From Chloroflexota bacterium (lineage in GTDB: Bacteria; Chloroflexota; Dehalococcoidia; GIF9; AB-539-J10), in assembly GCA_020346965.1 (NCBI GenBank), contig CP070793.1, positions 1,162,990 to 1,174,582 of the forward strand: a DNA stretch of 11,593 bases, given 5' to 3'. The position numbers and the translations under genes are program-made. The notes under the pieces are model-generated. The model saw only the letters and a list, made by a program, of their open reading frames with translations, did not search any database and was not told the origin of the DNA. How positions within the stretch are numbered: position 1 is the first letter of the stretch; each line of letters starts with the position of its first letter. This document shows, one piece after another, positions 1 to 7,033 of the stretch.

Positions 1-187
1 CGCGAATGACCTGTGTTTCCAGGGAATTGACGTATGGTGGTAAAAGGCCCTCAATTCCTAATGCTAGCCGCTCCTCTTCGGTAAACGCTGTCCCCTTGTT
101 TAAGGTTGCGTCGTGGAGCAAGTCAATACCGGTGGGCATATCGGGAACCCGGACTCGCTTTTTCTCCCGCAGTTCTTTAGCACGCAT
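1..187 (-). CDS. NAD-dependent malic enzyme, N-terminal part (cut by window edge)
   Basis: Partial gene: only the first 62 codons are inside the window, reading leftward from an ATG at 185-187. The translation contains [20 protein letters not shown] followed by [11 protein letters not shown], the conserved start of the malic enzyme N-terminal domain (E. coli MaeA has a very similar NKGSAF...EERL...GLLPP block). The family oxidatively decarboxylates malate to pyruvate with NAD(P)+ in the cytosol. The catalytic Tyr and Lys and the Rossmann domain lie outside the window, so cofactor preference cannot be read. The start is supported by an AGGAG Shine-Dalgarno 8 nt upstream and a TATAAT box further up. 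It follows secA on the same strand after about 167 nt and probably has its own promoter. The family call is firm; the exact subtype is inferred from this N-terminal block. Confidence 0.85.
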   Translation of the reverse strand, partial: MRAKELREKKRVRVPDMPTGIDLLHDATLNKGTAFTEEERLALGIEGLLPPYVNSLETQVIR

Positions 188-195
188 GAACAATT

Positions 196-200
196 CTCCT
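196..200 (-). promoter_or_regulatory. Ribosome binding site of the malic enzyme gene
   Basis: The minus strand reads AGGAG here, 8 nt before the ATG at 187. This fixes the start of the truncated gene. Confidence 0.7.
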
Positions 201-224
201 TATAGCACTAATTACTGATTGCCT

Positions 225-230
225 ATTATA
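225..230 (-). promoter_or_regulatory. Putative -10 box for the malic enzyme gene
   Basis: A perfect TATAAT lies on the minus strand about 37 nt before the ATG. No good -35 hexamer sits at 16-18 bp; TTGCTG is present at 14 bp. It is therefore a plausible but incomplete sigma-70 type promoter. The rest of the 188-354 gap shows no clear terminator after secA. Confidence 0.4.
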
Positions 231-354
231 GTACTCAAGATAAACAGCAAACGAGTCAGTTTGAGCTATTTGGCGTCGTTAGATTTCACCATGATTTTAC
301 GATAAGCTCAGGGGAAACTCAATCTTCTCCCTTCAAGTGAGAGGAATAGGACAT

Positions 355-2955
355 TTATTTGCCGCAGCAATGCTTGTATTTCTTGCCTGAGCCACACGGG
401 CAGGGGGCATTACGCCCAACTTTCTTGCCCACCGGAACCGCGTCCCTTCTTTTGGGAGTTTCCGTCTTGATACCGACACGGTAAATGCTATGGGCAACGT
501 CATGCTGAATGCTGGCTAGGAGGGCTTCAAAAGAGGCATGTCCTTCTCTTTTATACACTACCAGTGGCTGTTCATGGCCGACAGACCGCAGGCTTATGCC
601 CTGACGCAGATGCTCCATATCAGTAAGGTGGTGCATCCATAGTCGGTCAATGACGCGCAACATTACCAGTCGTTCTGCTATTCGCATGTCATCCGGGCCC
701 AGCTCCTGCTCCCGCTGGTCGTAAAACCCGACGGCATAATCGGTTAGCTTTTCTATGATCTCCTTGTCACTTAGTTCGGAAAACCCATCGCTTCTGAAAT
801 GGGGTGGTAAAGGGAAGATGGTAGATAGATCTTCAAATAAGTCGGATAGATTAGATTGCCCTTCTTCCAGCTCGTAGCTAGCCTTGCTGAAATACCTGAT
901 TACCAGATTCTGAATTTCATCCTGTACCATAGATATTATGTTTGCTTTGAGGTCGGCACCGCCGAGTATTTTCTTCCTCTCGGCGTAAATCACCTCGCGG
1001 TGCCTATTGATGACATCGTCATATTCCACAAGGTGTTTACGAATATTGAAATGGTAGCCTTCAGTCTGAACCTGGGAATTGGTCAGAGCCTTGGTGGCAA
1101 AGGAATGCTCAATAGGGTTATTTTCATCCATACCCGCCCACTGCATAATTCCCTTAACACGTTCACCACCAAATCGGCGGAGAATTTCATCCTCTAGGGA
1201 AGCGTAAAAACGGGAACTACCCGGGTCCCCCTGCCTTCCTGCCCTTCCCCGAAGCTGGTTGTCAATGCGCCTCGCTTCGTGATGTTCGGTACCGACAATG
1301 TGAAGCCCGCCAAGCTCAAGAACCTTATCGTGCTCCTCCTGCCATTCTGCTTCATCACGTTCCTCACGACTGCCCCCAAGTATAATATCCACACCCCGCC
1401 CAGCCATGTTCGTAGCCACAGTTACGGCGTCCAGACGTCCGGCTTGAGCGATAATAGCTGCCTCCTTTTCGTGATGCTTGGCATTTAACACTTGATGCGG
1501 AACGCCATTTCTCTTCAGGAGGTCGGACAGATACTCCGATTTCTCAATGGATGTGGTGCCAATGAGGACAGGTCTTTTCTGATCATGCAATTGCTTGATT
1601 TCTCTGGTCACGGCAGCAAACTTGATCTTCTCGTCTTTGTAAATCTGGTCGGCGTGTTCAATACGAATCAAGGGCTTGTTCGTAGGTATTATCACTACTT
1701 CCAAGTCATAAATCTTGTGGAACTCTTCGGCTTCGGTGACGGCGGTGCCGGTCATGCCCGCCAATTTTTCATACATACGGAAGTAGTTCTGAAAGGTGAT
1801 GGTTGCTAGTGTAACTGATTCGCGCTGGATCTTTACCTTCTCTTTAGCCTCGATGGCTTGATGCAATCCTTCAGAATACCTCCTGCCAAACATCAATCTG
1901 CCGGTAAATTCATCAACGATGATGACCTGTCCATCCTTAACTACATAGTCTTTGTCCCTTCTAAACAAGACACGAGCCTTTAGTGCGCTCTCCAGGTATT
2001 GAGTGAGAAAGTAATTGGAGGGGTCATAAAGGTCAGGTCCTTTAAGCACGCCTTCTCGCTTCAACATCTTCTCCATCTTGGTCATGCCGGTCTCGGTAAG
2101 GTTGGTGGTGCGCTTACGCTCGTCAATAGTGTAGTCTGTATCTTTGTCAAGGCGGGAGACTAGCTGGGCGAAGGTATAATACGTCTTAGTTGCTTCTTCG
2201 GCAGCACCACTGATAATCAGCGGTGTACGGGCTTCGTCAACAAGTATGTTATCGACTTCATCGACTATGGCGTAGTTCAACGGCCGCTGCACGCATTGAG
2301 ACAGATCTAGGACCATATTATCCCTGAGATAATCAAAACCAAATTCGTTATTGGTGCCGTAGGTTATATCGGCCTCATAAGCCTGGCGGCGAGTGACAGG
2401 ACGGAGGAATTTCCATTTCTGGTCCTCCGACTCATAGCTGGGATCATAGATATACGACGGGGCACGTTGGTCGGCTGTTTGCTGAGCATTAATGCAGGCT
2501 ACGGTCACACCCAGGGCATAATAAATGGGGCCCATCCAGTGGCAGTCCCGCTTGGCAAGGTAATCATTGACGGTAACCAGGTGACTGCCTTGTCCGTTGA
2601 GGGCATTGAGGTAGAGAGGTAGAGTAGCAACGAGGGTTTTCCCTTCACCGGTCTTCATCTCGGCTATCTTACCCTGGTGAAGGATGATTCCTCCCATTAA
2701 CTGAACATCAAAGTGCCGCTGCCTTATGGTTCGCTTGGCTGCTTCTCTGACAGCAGCATAAGCCTCCGGCAAAAGGTCATCCGGGCTTGCATCATCGGCT
2801 AGACGGGTTCTGAATTCGTCGGTTTTGGCTCGGAGCTCAGCATCGGTGAGCTTTTCAAACTCAGGTTCAAGCGAGTTTACTTGGTCAACCAAAGGTTGAA
2901 GACGCTTCAACTCTTTTTCATTGGAATCAATTAGATTGCTGAACCACTTAAACAT
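355..2955 (-). CDS. secA: Preprotein translocase ATPase SecA
   Basis: The 866-residue motor ATPase drives unfolded preproteins through the SecYEG channel at the inner membrane. Visible landmarks are Walker A TGEGKT (residues 102-107) after the MKTGEGKTL context, the DEAD-like Walker [17 protein letters not shown] (about 231-246), [18 protein letters not shown] in the second half of the motor, [15 protein letters not shown], and [14 protein letters not shown] in NBD2. The C terminus is a SEC-C zinc motif with C852, C854, C863 and C864 (CxC-x8-CC), which in the family binds Zn2+ and contacts SecB or the ribosome. Compared with E. coli SecA, about 30 residues (156-187, including [16 protein letters not shown]) are inserted before the [20 protein letters not shown] block. 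The ATG start gives the usual [11 protein letters not shown] N terminus, although its Shine-Dalgarno is weak. It follows prs by 43 nt and may be co-transcribed with it. Confidence 0.98.
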   Translation of the reverse strand: MFKWFSNLIDSNEKELKRLQPLVDQVNSLEPEFEKLTDAELRAKTDEFRTRLADDASPDDLLPEAYAAVREAAKRTIRQRHFDVQLMGGIILHQGKIAEMKTGEGKTLVATLPLYLNALNGQGSHLVTVNDYLAKRDCHWMGPIYYALGVTVACINAQQTADQRAPSYIYDPSYESEDQKWKFLRPVTRRQAYEADITYGTNNEFGFDYLRDNMVLDLSQCVQRPLNYAIVDEVDNILVDEARTPLIISGAAEEATKTYYTFAQLVSRLDKDTDYTIDERKRTTNLTETGMTKMEKMLKREGVLKGPDLYDPSNYFLTQYLESALKARVLFRRDKDYVVKDGQVIIVDEFTGRLMFGRRYSEGLHQAIEAKEKVKIQRESVTLATITFQNYFRMYEKLAGMTGTAVTEAEEFHKIYDLEVVIIPTNKPLIRIEHADQIYKDEKIKFAAVTREIKQLHDQKRPVLIGTTSIEKSEYLSDLLKRNGVPHQVLNAKHHEKEAAIIAQAGRLDAVTVATNMAGRGVDIILGGSREERDEAEWQEEHDKVLELGGLHIVGTEHHEARRIDNQLRGRAGRQGDPGSSRFYASLEDEILRRFGGERVKGIMQWAGMDENNPIEHSFATKALTNSQVQTEGYHFNIRKHLVEYDDVINRHREVIYAERKKILGGADLKANIISMVQDEIQNLVIRYFSKASYELEEGQSNLSDLFEDLSTIFPLPPHFRSDGFSELSDKEIIEKLTDYAVGFYDQREQELGPDDMRIAERLVMLRVIDRLWMHHLTDMEHLRQGISLRSVGHEQPLVVYKREGHASFEALLASIQHDVAHSIYRVGIKTETPKRRDAVPVGKKVGRNAPCPCGSGKKYKHCCGK

Positions 2956-2998
2956 TTCCGGCTAATAGTCCTCGGCCCTCAGCTAGTTGTCCTCTAAT

Positions 2999-3943
2999 CT
3001 ATTGTGACTCGAACATCGCTCCCACTGATAGGCCGGTGTGAATGCGATGAATGGCTTCGCCAATAAGTGAAGCTGTAGACAAGACAGTGATCTTGTCCAG
3101 TTTCTTTTCCCCATTAACTGGTATGGTATCGCTAACAACTACCTCTTTCACCCGGCTGGCGGCTATCCTCTGGATAGCGGGACCGGAGAGAATAGGGTGA
3201 GTGCAACAAGCATAAACCTCAGTAACACCATGTTCTAACAGAGCGTTTACCACCCCGACCAGAGACCCGGCGGTATCAATCTCATCATCAACCGTTAGAG
3301 CACGCATTCCCTTAACATTACCGATTATGTTGAGCGTTTCAGTGGCATCGATGTTTCCGAGGCGTCTCTTTTCAACAATAGCCAGGGGGGTACCGAGTTT
3401 AGCAGCCATATCACGGGCTACCTTGGAAATACCAATATCAGTAGCAACCACTACCAGGTTATCCAGAGCCTTTTTACTGACATACTGAGCTAAGATAGGC
3501 CGAGCGCTAAGCTCATCCACAGGTATCGTAAAGAATCCTTGAATCTGAGGGGCGTGGAGGTCAACGGTGAGCAATCTATTAGCTCCGGCCGTGGTAATCA
3601 AGTCGGCGATCAAGCGGGCTGTGATAGGAACCCTGGGTTGGTCTTTCTTGTCAGTGCGACCGTAACCGTAATAAGGAACGACCGCAGTAATTCGCCCTGC
3701 CGAAGCTCGCCTGCAGGCATCGAGCATAATAAGCAACTCAACCAGACTCTTATTCACTGGAGAGCAAATAGGTTGCACGACAAAAACGTCCCGTTCCCGG
3801 ACATTTTCCAGGATACGCACAAATATGTTCTCGTTGCTAAACTCGAAGACATCAATCTTCCCCAGGGGTATACTTAGGTACTCACAGACGGACCCGGCTA
3901 AGGCAGGGTGAGCAGTACCGCTGAAAACTTTTAATTCATCCAT
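2999..3943 (-). CDS. prs: Ribose-phosphate pyrophosphokinase (PRPP synthetase)
   Basis: This cytosolic enzyme makes PRPP from ribose 5-phosphate and ATP for purine, pyrimidine, His, Trp and NAD synthesis. Landmarks (numbered from the upstream of two adjacent ATGs) are PYYGYGRTDKKDQPR at 91-105 (ATP site), DLHAPQIQGFF at 129-139 with catalytic H131, the flexible-loop VEKRR at 191-195 with the catalytic Lys and Arg, and the PRPP-binding VDDEIDTAGS at 219-228. Length (314-315 aa) is normal. The ribose-phosphate loop reads ATDIGISKVAR instead of the common SPDHGGVTRAR, and the ATP-site Gln of the usual RQD is Thr; the metal/ribose Asp is kept. Two ATGs are adjacent (3946 and 3943). An AGGAGG at 3948-3953 is only 1 nt from the first but 4 nt from the second, so 3943 is preferred. 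The gene lies between glyA and secA and has its own extended -10. Confidence 0.97.
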   Translation of the reverse strand: MDELKVFSGTAHPALAGSVCEYLSIPLGKIDVFEFSNENIFVRILENVRERDVFVVQPICSPVNKSLVELLIMLDACRRASAGRITAVVPYYGYGRTDKKDQPRVPITARLIADLITTAGANRLLTVDLHAPQIQGFFTIPVDELSARPILAQYVSKKALDNLVVVATDIGISKVARDMAAKLGTPLAIVEKRRLGNIDATETLNIIGNVKGMRALTVDDEIDTAGSLVGVVNALLEHGVTEVYACCTHPILSGPAIQRIAASRVKEVVVSDTIPVNGEKKLDKITVLSTASLIGEAIHRIHTGLSVGAMFESQ

Positions 3944-3947
3944 CATA

Positions 3948-3953
3948 CCTCCT
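3948..3953 (-). promoter_or_regulatory. Ribosome binding site of prs
   Basis: A perfect AGGAGG on the minus strand. Its closeness to the ATGATG pair favours initiation at the second ATG (3943) over the first (3946). Confidence 0.7.
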
Positions 3954-3976
3954 CAGCTACTTGAATGCCGAGTTTG

Positions 3977-3985
3977 ATTATAACA
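3977..3985 (-). promoter_or_regulatory. Extended -10 promoter of prs
   Basis: The minus strand reads TGTTATAAT, a perfect TGnTATAAT extended -10. No good -35 is seen at 16-18 bp, which is normal for extended -10 promoters. It lies in the 110-nt gap between glyA and prs, so prs-secA can be transcribed independently of glyA. Confidence 0.6.
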
Positions 3986-4055
3986 CGAAATTCACACTGT
4001 TTCTTGTGGAGGGTCAGTAGAAGAAGGCAAATAAATTAAGCCGGGAAGAGATGTC

Positions 4056-5288
4056 TTATGCCAGTCCAGGAACGGGATGCCGTTGACACATCTCTCGTAC
4101 GTCTTGGCTCACTTGCTCTTGTACTTTTTTATCCCCGGAAGAAGAAAGCACTTTGACAATAAAGGAGGCAATGCTCTTCATCTCTTCTGGTCCAAAACCC
4201 CTCGTGGTCACCGCCGAGCTGCCCAGCCTGATACCGCTTGTAATCCGTGGTGGTCTGGGATCAAAAGGAATCGTATTTCTATTCACGGAGATGCCTGCGG
4301 TCCATAAAGATTCCTCAGCATCCTTGCCGCTTATCCCTTGAGCAGAAAGGTCAACGATTACAGTGTGGTTATCTGTGCCACCGGAAACGATACGCATCCC
4401 CTGTCTCTGGAGTTCGGAAGCCAAAACTCGGGCATTCTCCAGCACGGACTTCTGATAACCAACAAACTCGGGTTGCATAGCTTCAAAGAAGCACACTGCT
4501 TTAGCCGCGATTATATGCATGCAAGGGCCACCCTGCATACCGGGGAAAACTGCAGCATCAATAGCTGGAGCCATTTCTTTGTCACATAAAATAAAGCCGC
4601 CCCTAGGGCCTCGCAAAGTCTTTTGGGTGGTGGCAGTAGTAACATGCGCGCAGGATACGGGGGAGGGATGAAGTCCAGCCGCTACTATTCCTGCTATGTG
4701 AGCCATGTCAGCCAATAGCTTAGCCCCCACCGTATCAGCTACCGCGCGGAATCTCTCAAAATCGACAATACGGGAATAACTGGTCGCCCCAGCTATTATC
4801 AATTTAGGCCTATGCTCCAGAGCTAACCTTTCAATTTCATTGTAATCAAGCATCTCGGTTTTAGGATCGACTCCGTAAGGTACAAAGTTATACGACTTAC
4901 CTGAGAAGTTAACCTTAGAGCCATGGGTGAGGTGTCCGCCGTGGCTGAGGCTCATGCCCATAACAGTATCTCCATGCTCCATCAAAATTGAGTAGGCTGC
5001 CATATTAGCCTGGCTACCACTATGAGACTGCACATTGGCATGGTGGGCTTTGAACAGGTTTTGGGCTCTTTCGATAGCTAGATTCTCAATTTCGTCTATG
5101 TAAACACAGCCGCCGTAATAGCGACGACCAGGATATCCCTCAGCATATTTGTCATTTAGTACCGAGCTTTGGGCCTCAAGTACTGCCCGACTGGCATGGT
5201 TTTCAGAGGCAATAAGATTTATGGTGCTTGCTTGTCTAGCCGCCTCCGAACTGAGAATCTGAGCTGCTTTGCTATCACGCTGTGCCAA
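4056..5288 (-). CDS. glyA: Serine hydroxymethyltransferase
   Basis: This PLP enzyme interconverts serine and glycine while charging tetrahydrofolate with a one-carbon unit. The 410-residue length is typical. Family blocks are INLIASEN (23-30), [16 protein letters not shown] (45-60), QSHSGSQAN (87-95), HGGHLTHG (116-123), DMAHIAG (194-200), the Schiff-base block [15 protein letters not shown] with PLP lysine K223, and [14 protein letters not shown]. The residue before the lysine is Gln (Q222) where E. coli and many others have His (TTTTHKTL). The start is TTG at 5288: the next in-frame codons upstream offer no start before a stop, and no in-frame ATG occurs until residue 96, past essential sequence. 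No Shine-Dalgarno is seen, so the short leader may be initiated weakly. Divergent from hrcA. Confidence 0.97.
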   Translation of the reverse strand: MAQRDSKAAQILSSEAARQASTINLIASENHASRAVLEAQSSVLNDKYAEGYPGRRYYGGCVYIDEIENLAIERAQNLFKAHHANVQSHSGSQANMAAYSILMEHGDTVMGMSLSHGGHLTHGSKVNFSGKSYNFVPYGVDPKTEMLDYNEIERLALEHRPKLIIAGATSYSRIVDFERFRAVADTVGAKLLADMAHIAGIVAAGLHPSPVSCAHVTTATTQKTLRGPRGGFILCDKEMAPAIDAAVFPGMQGGPCMHIIAAKAVCFFEAMQPEFVGYQKSVLENARVLASELQRQGMRIVSGGTDNHTVIVDLSAQGISGKDAEESLWTAGISVNRNTIPFDPRPPRITSGIRLGSSAVTTRGFGPEEMKSIASFIVKVLSSSGDKKVQEQVSQDVREMCQRHPVPGLA

Positions 5289-5316
5289 GTAAGATTTTTT
5301 CCGATTTCTACATTTT

Positions 5317-5325
5317 TGCTATAAT
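5317..5325 (+). promoter_or_regulatory. Extended -10-like box upstream of hrcA (second, distal promoter?)
   Basis: The plus strand reads TGCTATAAT, a perfect extended -10. It has no recognisable -35 and overlaps the minus-strand glyA -10 box (5324-5329). If used, it would give hrcA a leader of about 120 nt containing the whole CIRCE element. It could instead be chance overlap within AT-rich promoter DNA. Confidence 0.35.
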
Positions 5326-5352
5326 AGTACTGGATATTATATCCTCGGTCAA
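5324..5352 (-). promoter_or_regulatory. Promoter of glyA
   Basis: On the minus strand, TTGACC (-35, at 5347-5352) is followed after exactly 17 bp by TACTAT (-10, at 5324-5329). Transcription would start near 5317, about 28 nt before the TTG start codon. Confidence 0.55.
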
Positions 5353-5359
5353 TCAGAAG

Positions 5360-5375
5360 ACCGATCCAAATCGGT
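5360..5375. repeat. Short inverted repeat between the divergent glyA and hrcA promoters
   Basis: ACCGAT - cca a - ATCGGT: a perfect 6-bp stem with a 4-nt spacer, lying between the glyA -35 and the hrcA -35. It could be a small operator or part of the hrcA leader from the distal promoter. Six base pairs is short enough to arise by chance. Confidence 0.4.
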
Positions 5376-5388
5376 TCGTGCAACACAA

Positions 5389-5417
5389 TTGACAGAACGT
5401 ATTCATGGTGATAAATT
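5389..5417 (+). promoter_or_regulatory. Heat-shock operon promoter (hrcA-grpE-dnaK)
   Basis: A perfect -35 TTGACA (5389-5394), a 17-bp spacer and -10 TAAATT (5412-5417, 4/6 match) place the predicted transcription start at about 5424. That is directly at the left edge of the CIRCE element, the classic arrangement of HrcA-repressed vegetative-sigma promoters. Confidence 0.8.
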
Positions 5418-5424
5418 AGCATAT

Positions 5425-5451
5425 TTAGCAATCAAGAGGGAAGAGTGCTAA
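5425..5451 (+). promoter_or_regulatory. CIRCE operator (HrcA binding site)
   Basis: TTAGCAATC - 9 nt - GAGTGCTAA. Compared with the CIRCE consensus TTAGCACTC-N9-GAGTGCTAA, the left arm matches 8/9 and the right arm 9/9, with the exact 9-nt spacing. It starts at the predicted transcription start and ends one base before the hrcA ATG. The only Shine-Dalgarno-like sequence (GAGGG, 5436-5440) is inside the 9-nt loop. HrcA, in families studied, binds CIRCE as a dimer and represses until heat or misfolding titrates GroEL; autoregulation of this operon is therefore expected. Confidence 0.93.
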
Positions 5452-5452
5452 G

Positions 5453-6469
5453 ATGGCTTTAAGGGAAAGAAGAGAGACCGTTCTCAGGGCGATAATTGAA
5501 GACTATATCACCAGAGTAACACCGGTGTCTTCAAATACTATCGTGGAAAAGCATGGCTTGAGGGTAAGCTCGGCCACCATTCGCAATGATACAGCGTACT
5601 TGGAACGAGAAGGATACATTGTTCACCCTCACCATTCAGCAGGAAGTGTACCGACTGATAAAGCTTACCGATACTATGTGGAATTGATAGGGGAAGAGAT
5701 TGAACTTCCCCATGTTGAGCAGCATCTGATTTATCAGATATCTCAGGAAGCAAAAGAGGAGTTAGAGCAATGGCTTAAAACACTTGCGGCTCTTTTAGCT
5801 AGCCTTGTTCACAACCTGGTGGTAATAACCACTCCCAAAGCGGTTCGCTGCCGCTTCAAGCATCTCGATTTAGTGGGCTTACAGGATTTCATGGCTCTGC
5901 TGATCGTGGTTCTATACGAAGCAAAAGTTAGAAGGCAGGTGTTATCTTTCAATAGAAAGGTTAGCCAGGATGAGTTAACAAAGTTAGCTAATAAGCTAAC
6001 TTCTATTTATGGTGGGATGACTAGCAGCCAGATCCTCGCCAAAAAGAAGAGCTTTTCTGCAGAGGAGGGGCAGTTGTCTGAATCTATAGCAGAAATTATG
6101 ACTGCCGAAGATAAGCTAGCATACGGTGAACCTTACCTCGAAGGGTTGCGTTTGCTGCTGGGTCAACCAGAGTTTACCAACAGCCCTAAGATACTGGGAA
6201 TCTTAGAAGTGCTCGAAGGAGAGGATTGGCTTGGAAATATATTCTGCCAGGAATCTCGTAAAGAAGGGGTAAGAGTAGTCATTGGTGAGGAAAACCCAGA
6301 ACCGGCATTACAGGACTTGAGTCTAATAGCCAGCGAATATGGATTACTGGATAAAGCCAGTGGCATTGTGGGAGTGATTGGCCCCAAACGGATGGATTAC
6401 GCCAAGACTATCTCTTCGCTTAACTGCCTCTCAGCATTGCTAAGCAATTCAGTAGCCGAATACATCTAA
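5453..6469 (+). CDS. hrcA: Heat-inducible transcription repressor HrcA
   Basis: A 338-residue DNA-binding repressor of class I heat-shock genes that recognises CIRCE. The N-terminal winged-helix region (about 1-75) carries LRAIIEDYITRVTPVSSNTI, then VSSATIRNDTAYLEREGYI, then the wing-like HHSAGSVPTDKAYRYYV, matching the family pattern of VSSATIRNxMxxLE and HTSAGRIPTDKGYR. The rest (about 85-330) fits the GAF-like and dimerisation domains, ending in VGVIGPKRMDYAKTISSLNCL (family: GVIGPxRMxY). Length is normal. The ATG at 5453 abuts the CIRCE site and its GAGGG ribosome site is 12 nt upstream, slightly far, so translation may be modest. It is first in the operon with grpE and dnaK, so repressor and chaperones are co-expressed. 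The call is secure. Confidence 0.97.
   Translation: MALRERRETVLRAIIEDYITRVTPVSSNTIVEKHGLRVSSATIRNDTAYLEREGYIVHPHHSAGSVPTDKAYRYYVELIGEEIELPHVEQHLIYQISQEAKEELEQWLKTLAALLASLVHNLVVITTPKAVRCRFKHLDLVGLQDFMALLIVVLYEAKVRRQVLSFNRKVSQDELTKLANKLTSIYGGMTSSQILAKKKSFSAEEGQLSESIAEIMTAEDKLAYGEPYLEGLRLLLGQPEFTNSPKILGILEVLEGEDWLGNIFCQESRKEGVRVVIGEENPEPALQDLSLIASEYGLLDKASGIVGVIGPKRMDYAKTISSLNCLSALLSNSVAEYI
5981..6002 (+). repeat. Perfect 9-bp hairpin inside hrcA
   Basis: AAGTTAGCT - aata - AGCTAACTT, a perfect 9-bp inverted repeat with a 4-nt loop, within the hrcA codons for KLANKLTS. The following bases (CTATTTATGG) are not a true U-run. It would form a stable RNA hairpin and could be a processing or pausing site in the operon mRNA, or simply reflect the repeated KLANKL codons. 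Confidence 0.5.
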
Positions 6470-6476
6470 AGGAGGT
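6468..6476 (+). promoter_or_regulatory. Ribosome binding site of grpE
   Basis: AAAGGAGGT overlaps the hrcA stop codon and lies 6 nt before a TTG. It is the strongest Shine-Dalgarno in the window, and it decides the TTG start of grpE at 6483. Confidence 0.85.
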
Positions 6477-6482
6477 CCAATC

Positions 6483-7031
6483 TTGGACGAGGGTGATGAA
6501 GTAATCGAAGAAGGCATTGAACAAACCGAAGATATAGAAACATTACAGCAAGCGCTAGCTGAGGAGAAGGAGAGGGCAGAGAAGCATTTAGCCAGTTGGC
6601 AACGATGCCAGGCGGATTGGGTTAACTACAAGCAACGTGCCGAACAGGAAAAAAGCGAGGTCATTGAGTTTGCCAATAGCACGTTTATCTGTAACCTTTT
6701 ACCTATCATGGATGACCTGGATAGAGCTTTTGCGTCAGTCCCTGTTGATCTAGAGGAATCAAACTGGACTGAAGGTATCAGGCTCATCTATAATAAATTG
6801 AAGACAAGCCTGGAGGCACAGGGGCTGACAGAGATACAGACTCGAGGTGAACCCTTTGATCCTCGTCTCCACGAAGCAATAATGCAACAAGATGGGAAAG
6901 AAGGAATAATTATTGAGGAGCTGCAAAAGGGCTATAAATTTAAGGAAAAGGTAATCCGTCCTGCCATGGTAACAGTTGGTAGAGGAATAAAAAGAAAAAG
7001 AAGAGAGCAAGCAAATCAGAAGGAGAATTAG
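6483..7031 (+). CDS. grpE: Nucleotide exchange factor GrpE
   Basis: GrpE is the DnaK co-chaperone that releases ADP and so drives substrate cycling. The 182-residue protein has an acidic N terminus, a long helix/coiled-coil stretch (about 18-68, rich in E, K, A and Q) and the C-terminal beta domain with the family signature: [12 protein letters not shown] (122-133) followed by [19 protein letters not shown] (150-168). The start is TTG at 6483, preceded by a near-perfect Shine-Dalgarno that overlaps the hrcA stop. It ends 2 nt before the dnaK ATG, so expression is probably translationally coupled. The extreme C terminus is basic ([11 protein letters not shown]). Confidence 0.97.
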   Translation: MDEGDEVIEEGIEQTEDIETLQQALAEEKERAEKHLASWQRCQADWVNYKQRAEQEKSEVIEFANSTFICNLLPIMDDLDRAFASVPVDLEESNWTEGIRLIYNKLKTSLEAQGLTEIQTRGEPFDPRLHEAIMQQDGKEGIIIEELQKGYKFKEKVIRPAMVTVGRGIKRKRREQANQKEN

Positions 7032-7033
7032 AA

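Noticed and set aside
6..218. Plus-strand open frame of 70 codons at the left edge
   Set aside because: The opposite strand carries the clear malic enzyme N terminus with ribosome site and -10 box; the plus-strand peptide has no recognisable features.
856..1809. Plus-strand open frames within secA (856-1197, 1279-1488, 1492-1809)
   Set aside because: They lie antisense to conserved SecA motifs, lack good ribosome sites and show no family features.
5219..5431. Minus-strand 70-codon frame covering the glyA start and promoter region
   Set aside because: It is in another frame from glyA, runs through the promoter elements and the hrcA leader, and resembles no protein.
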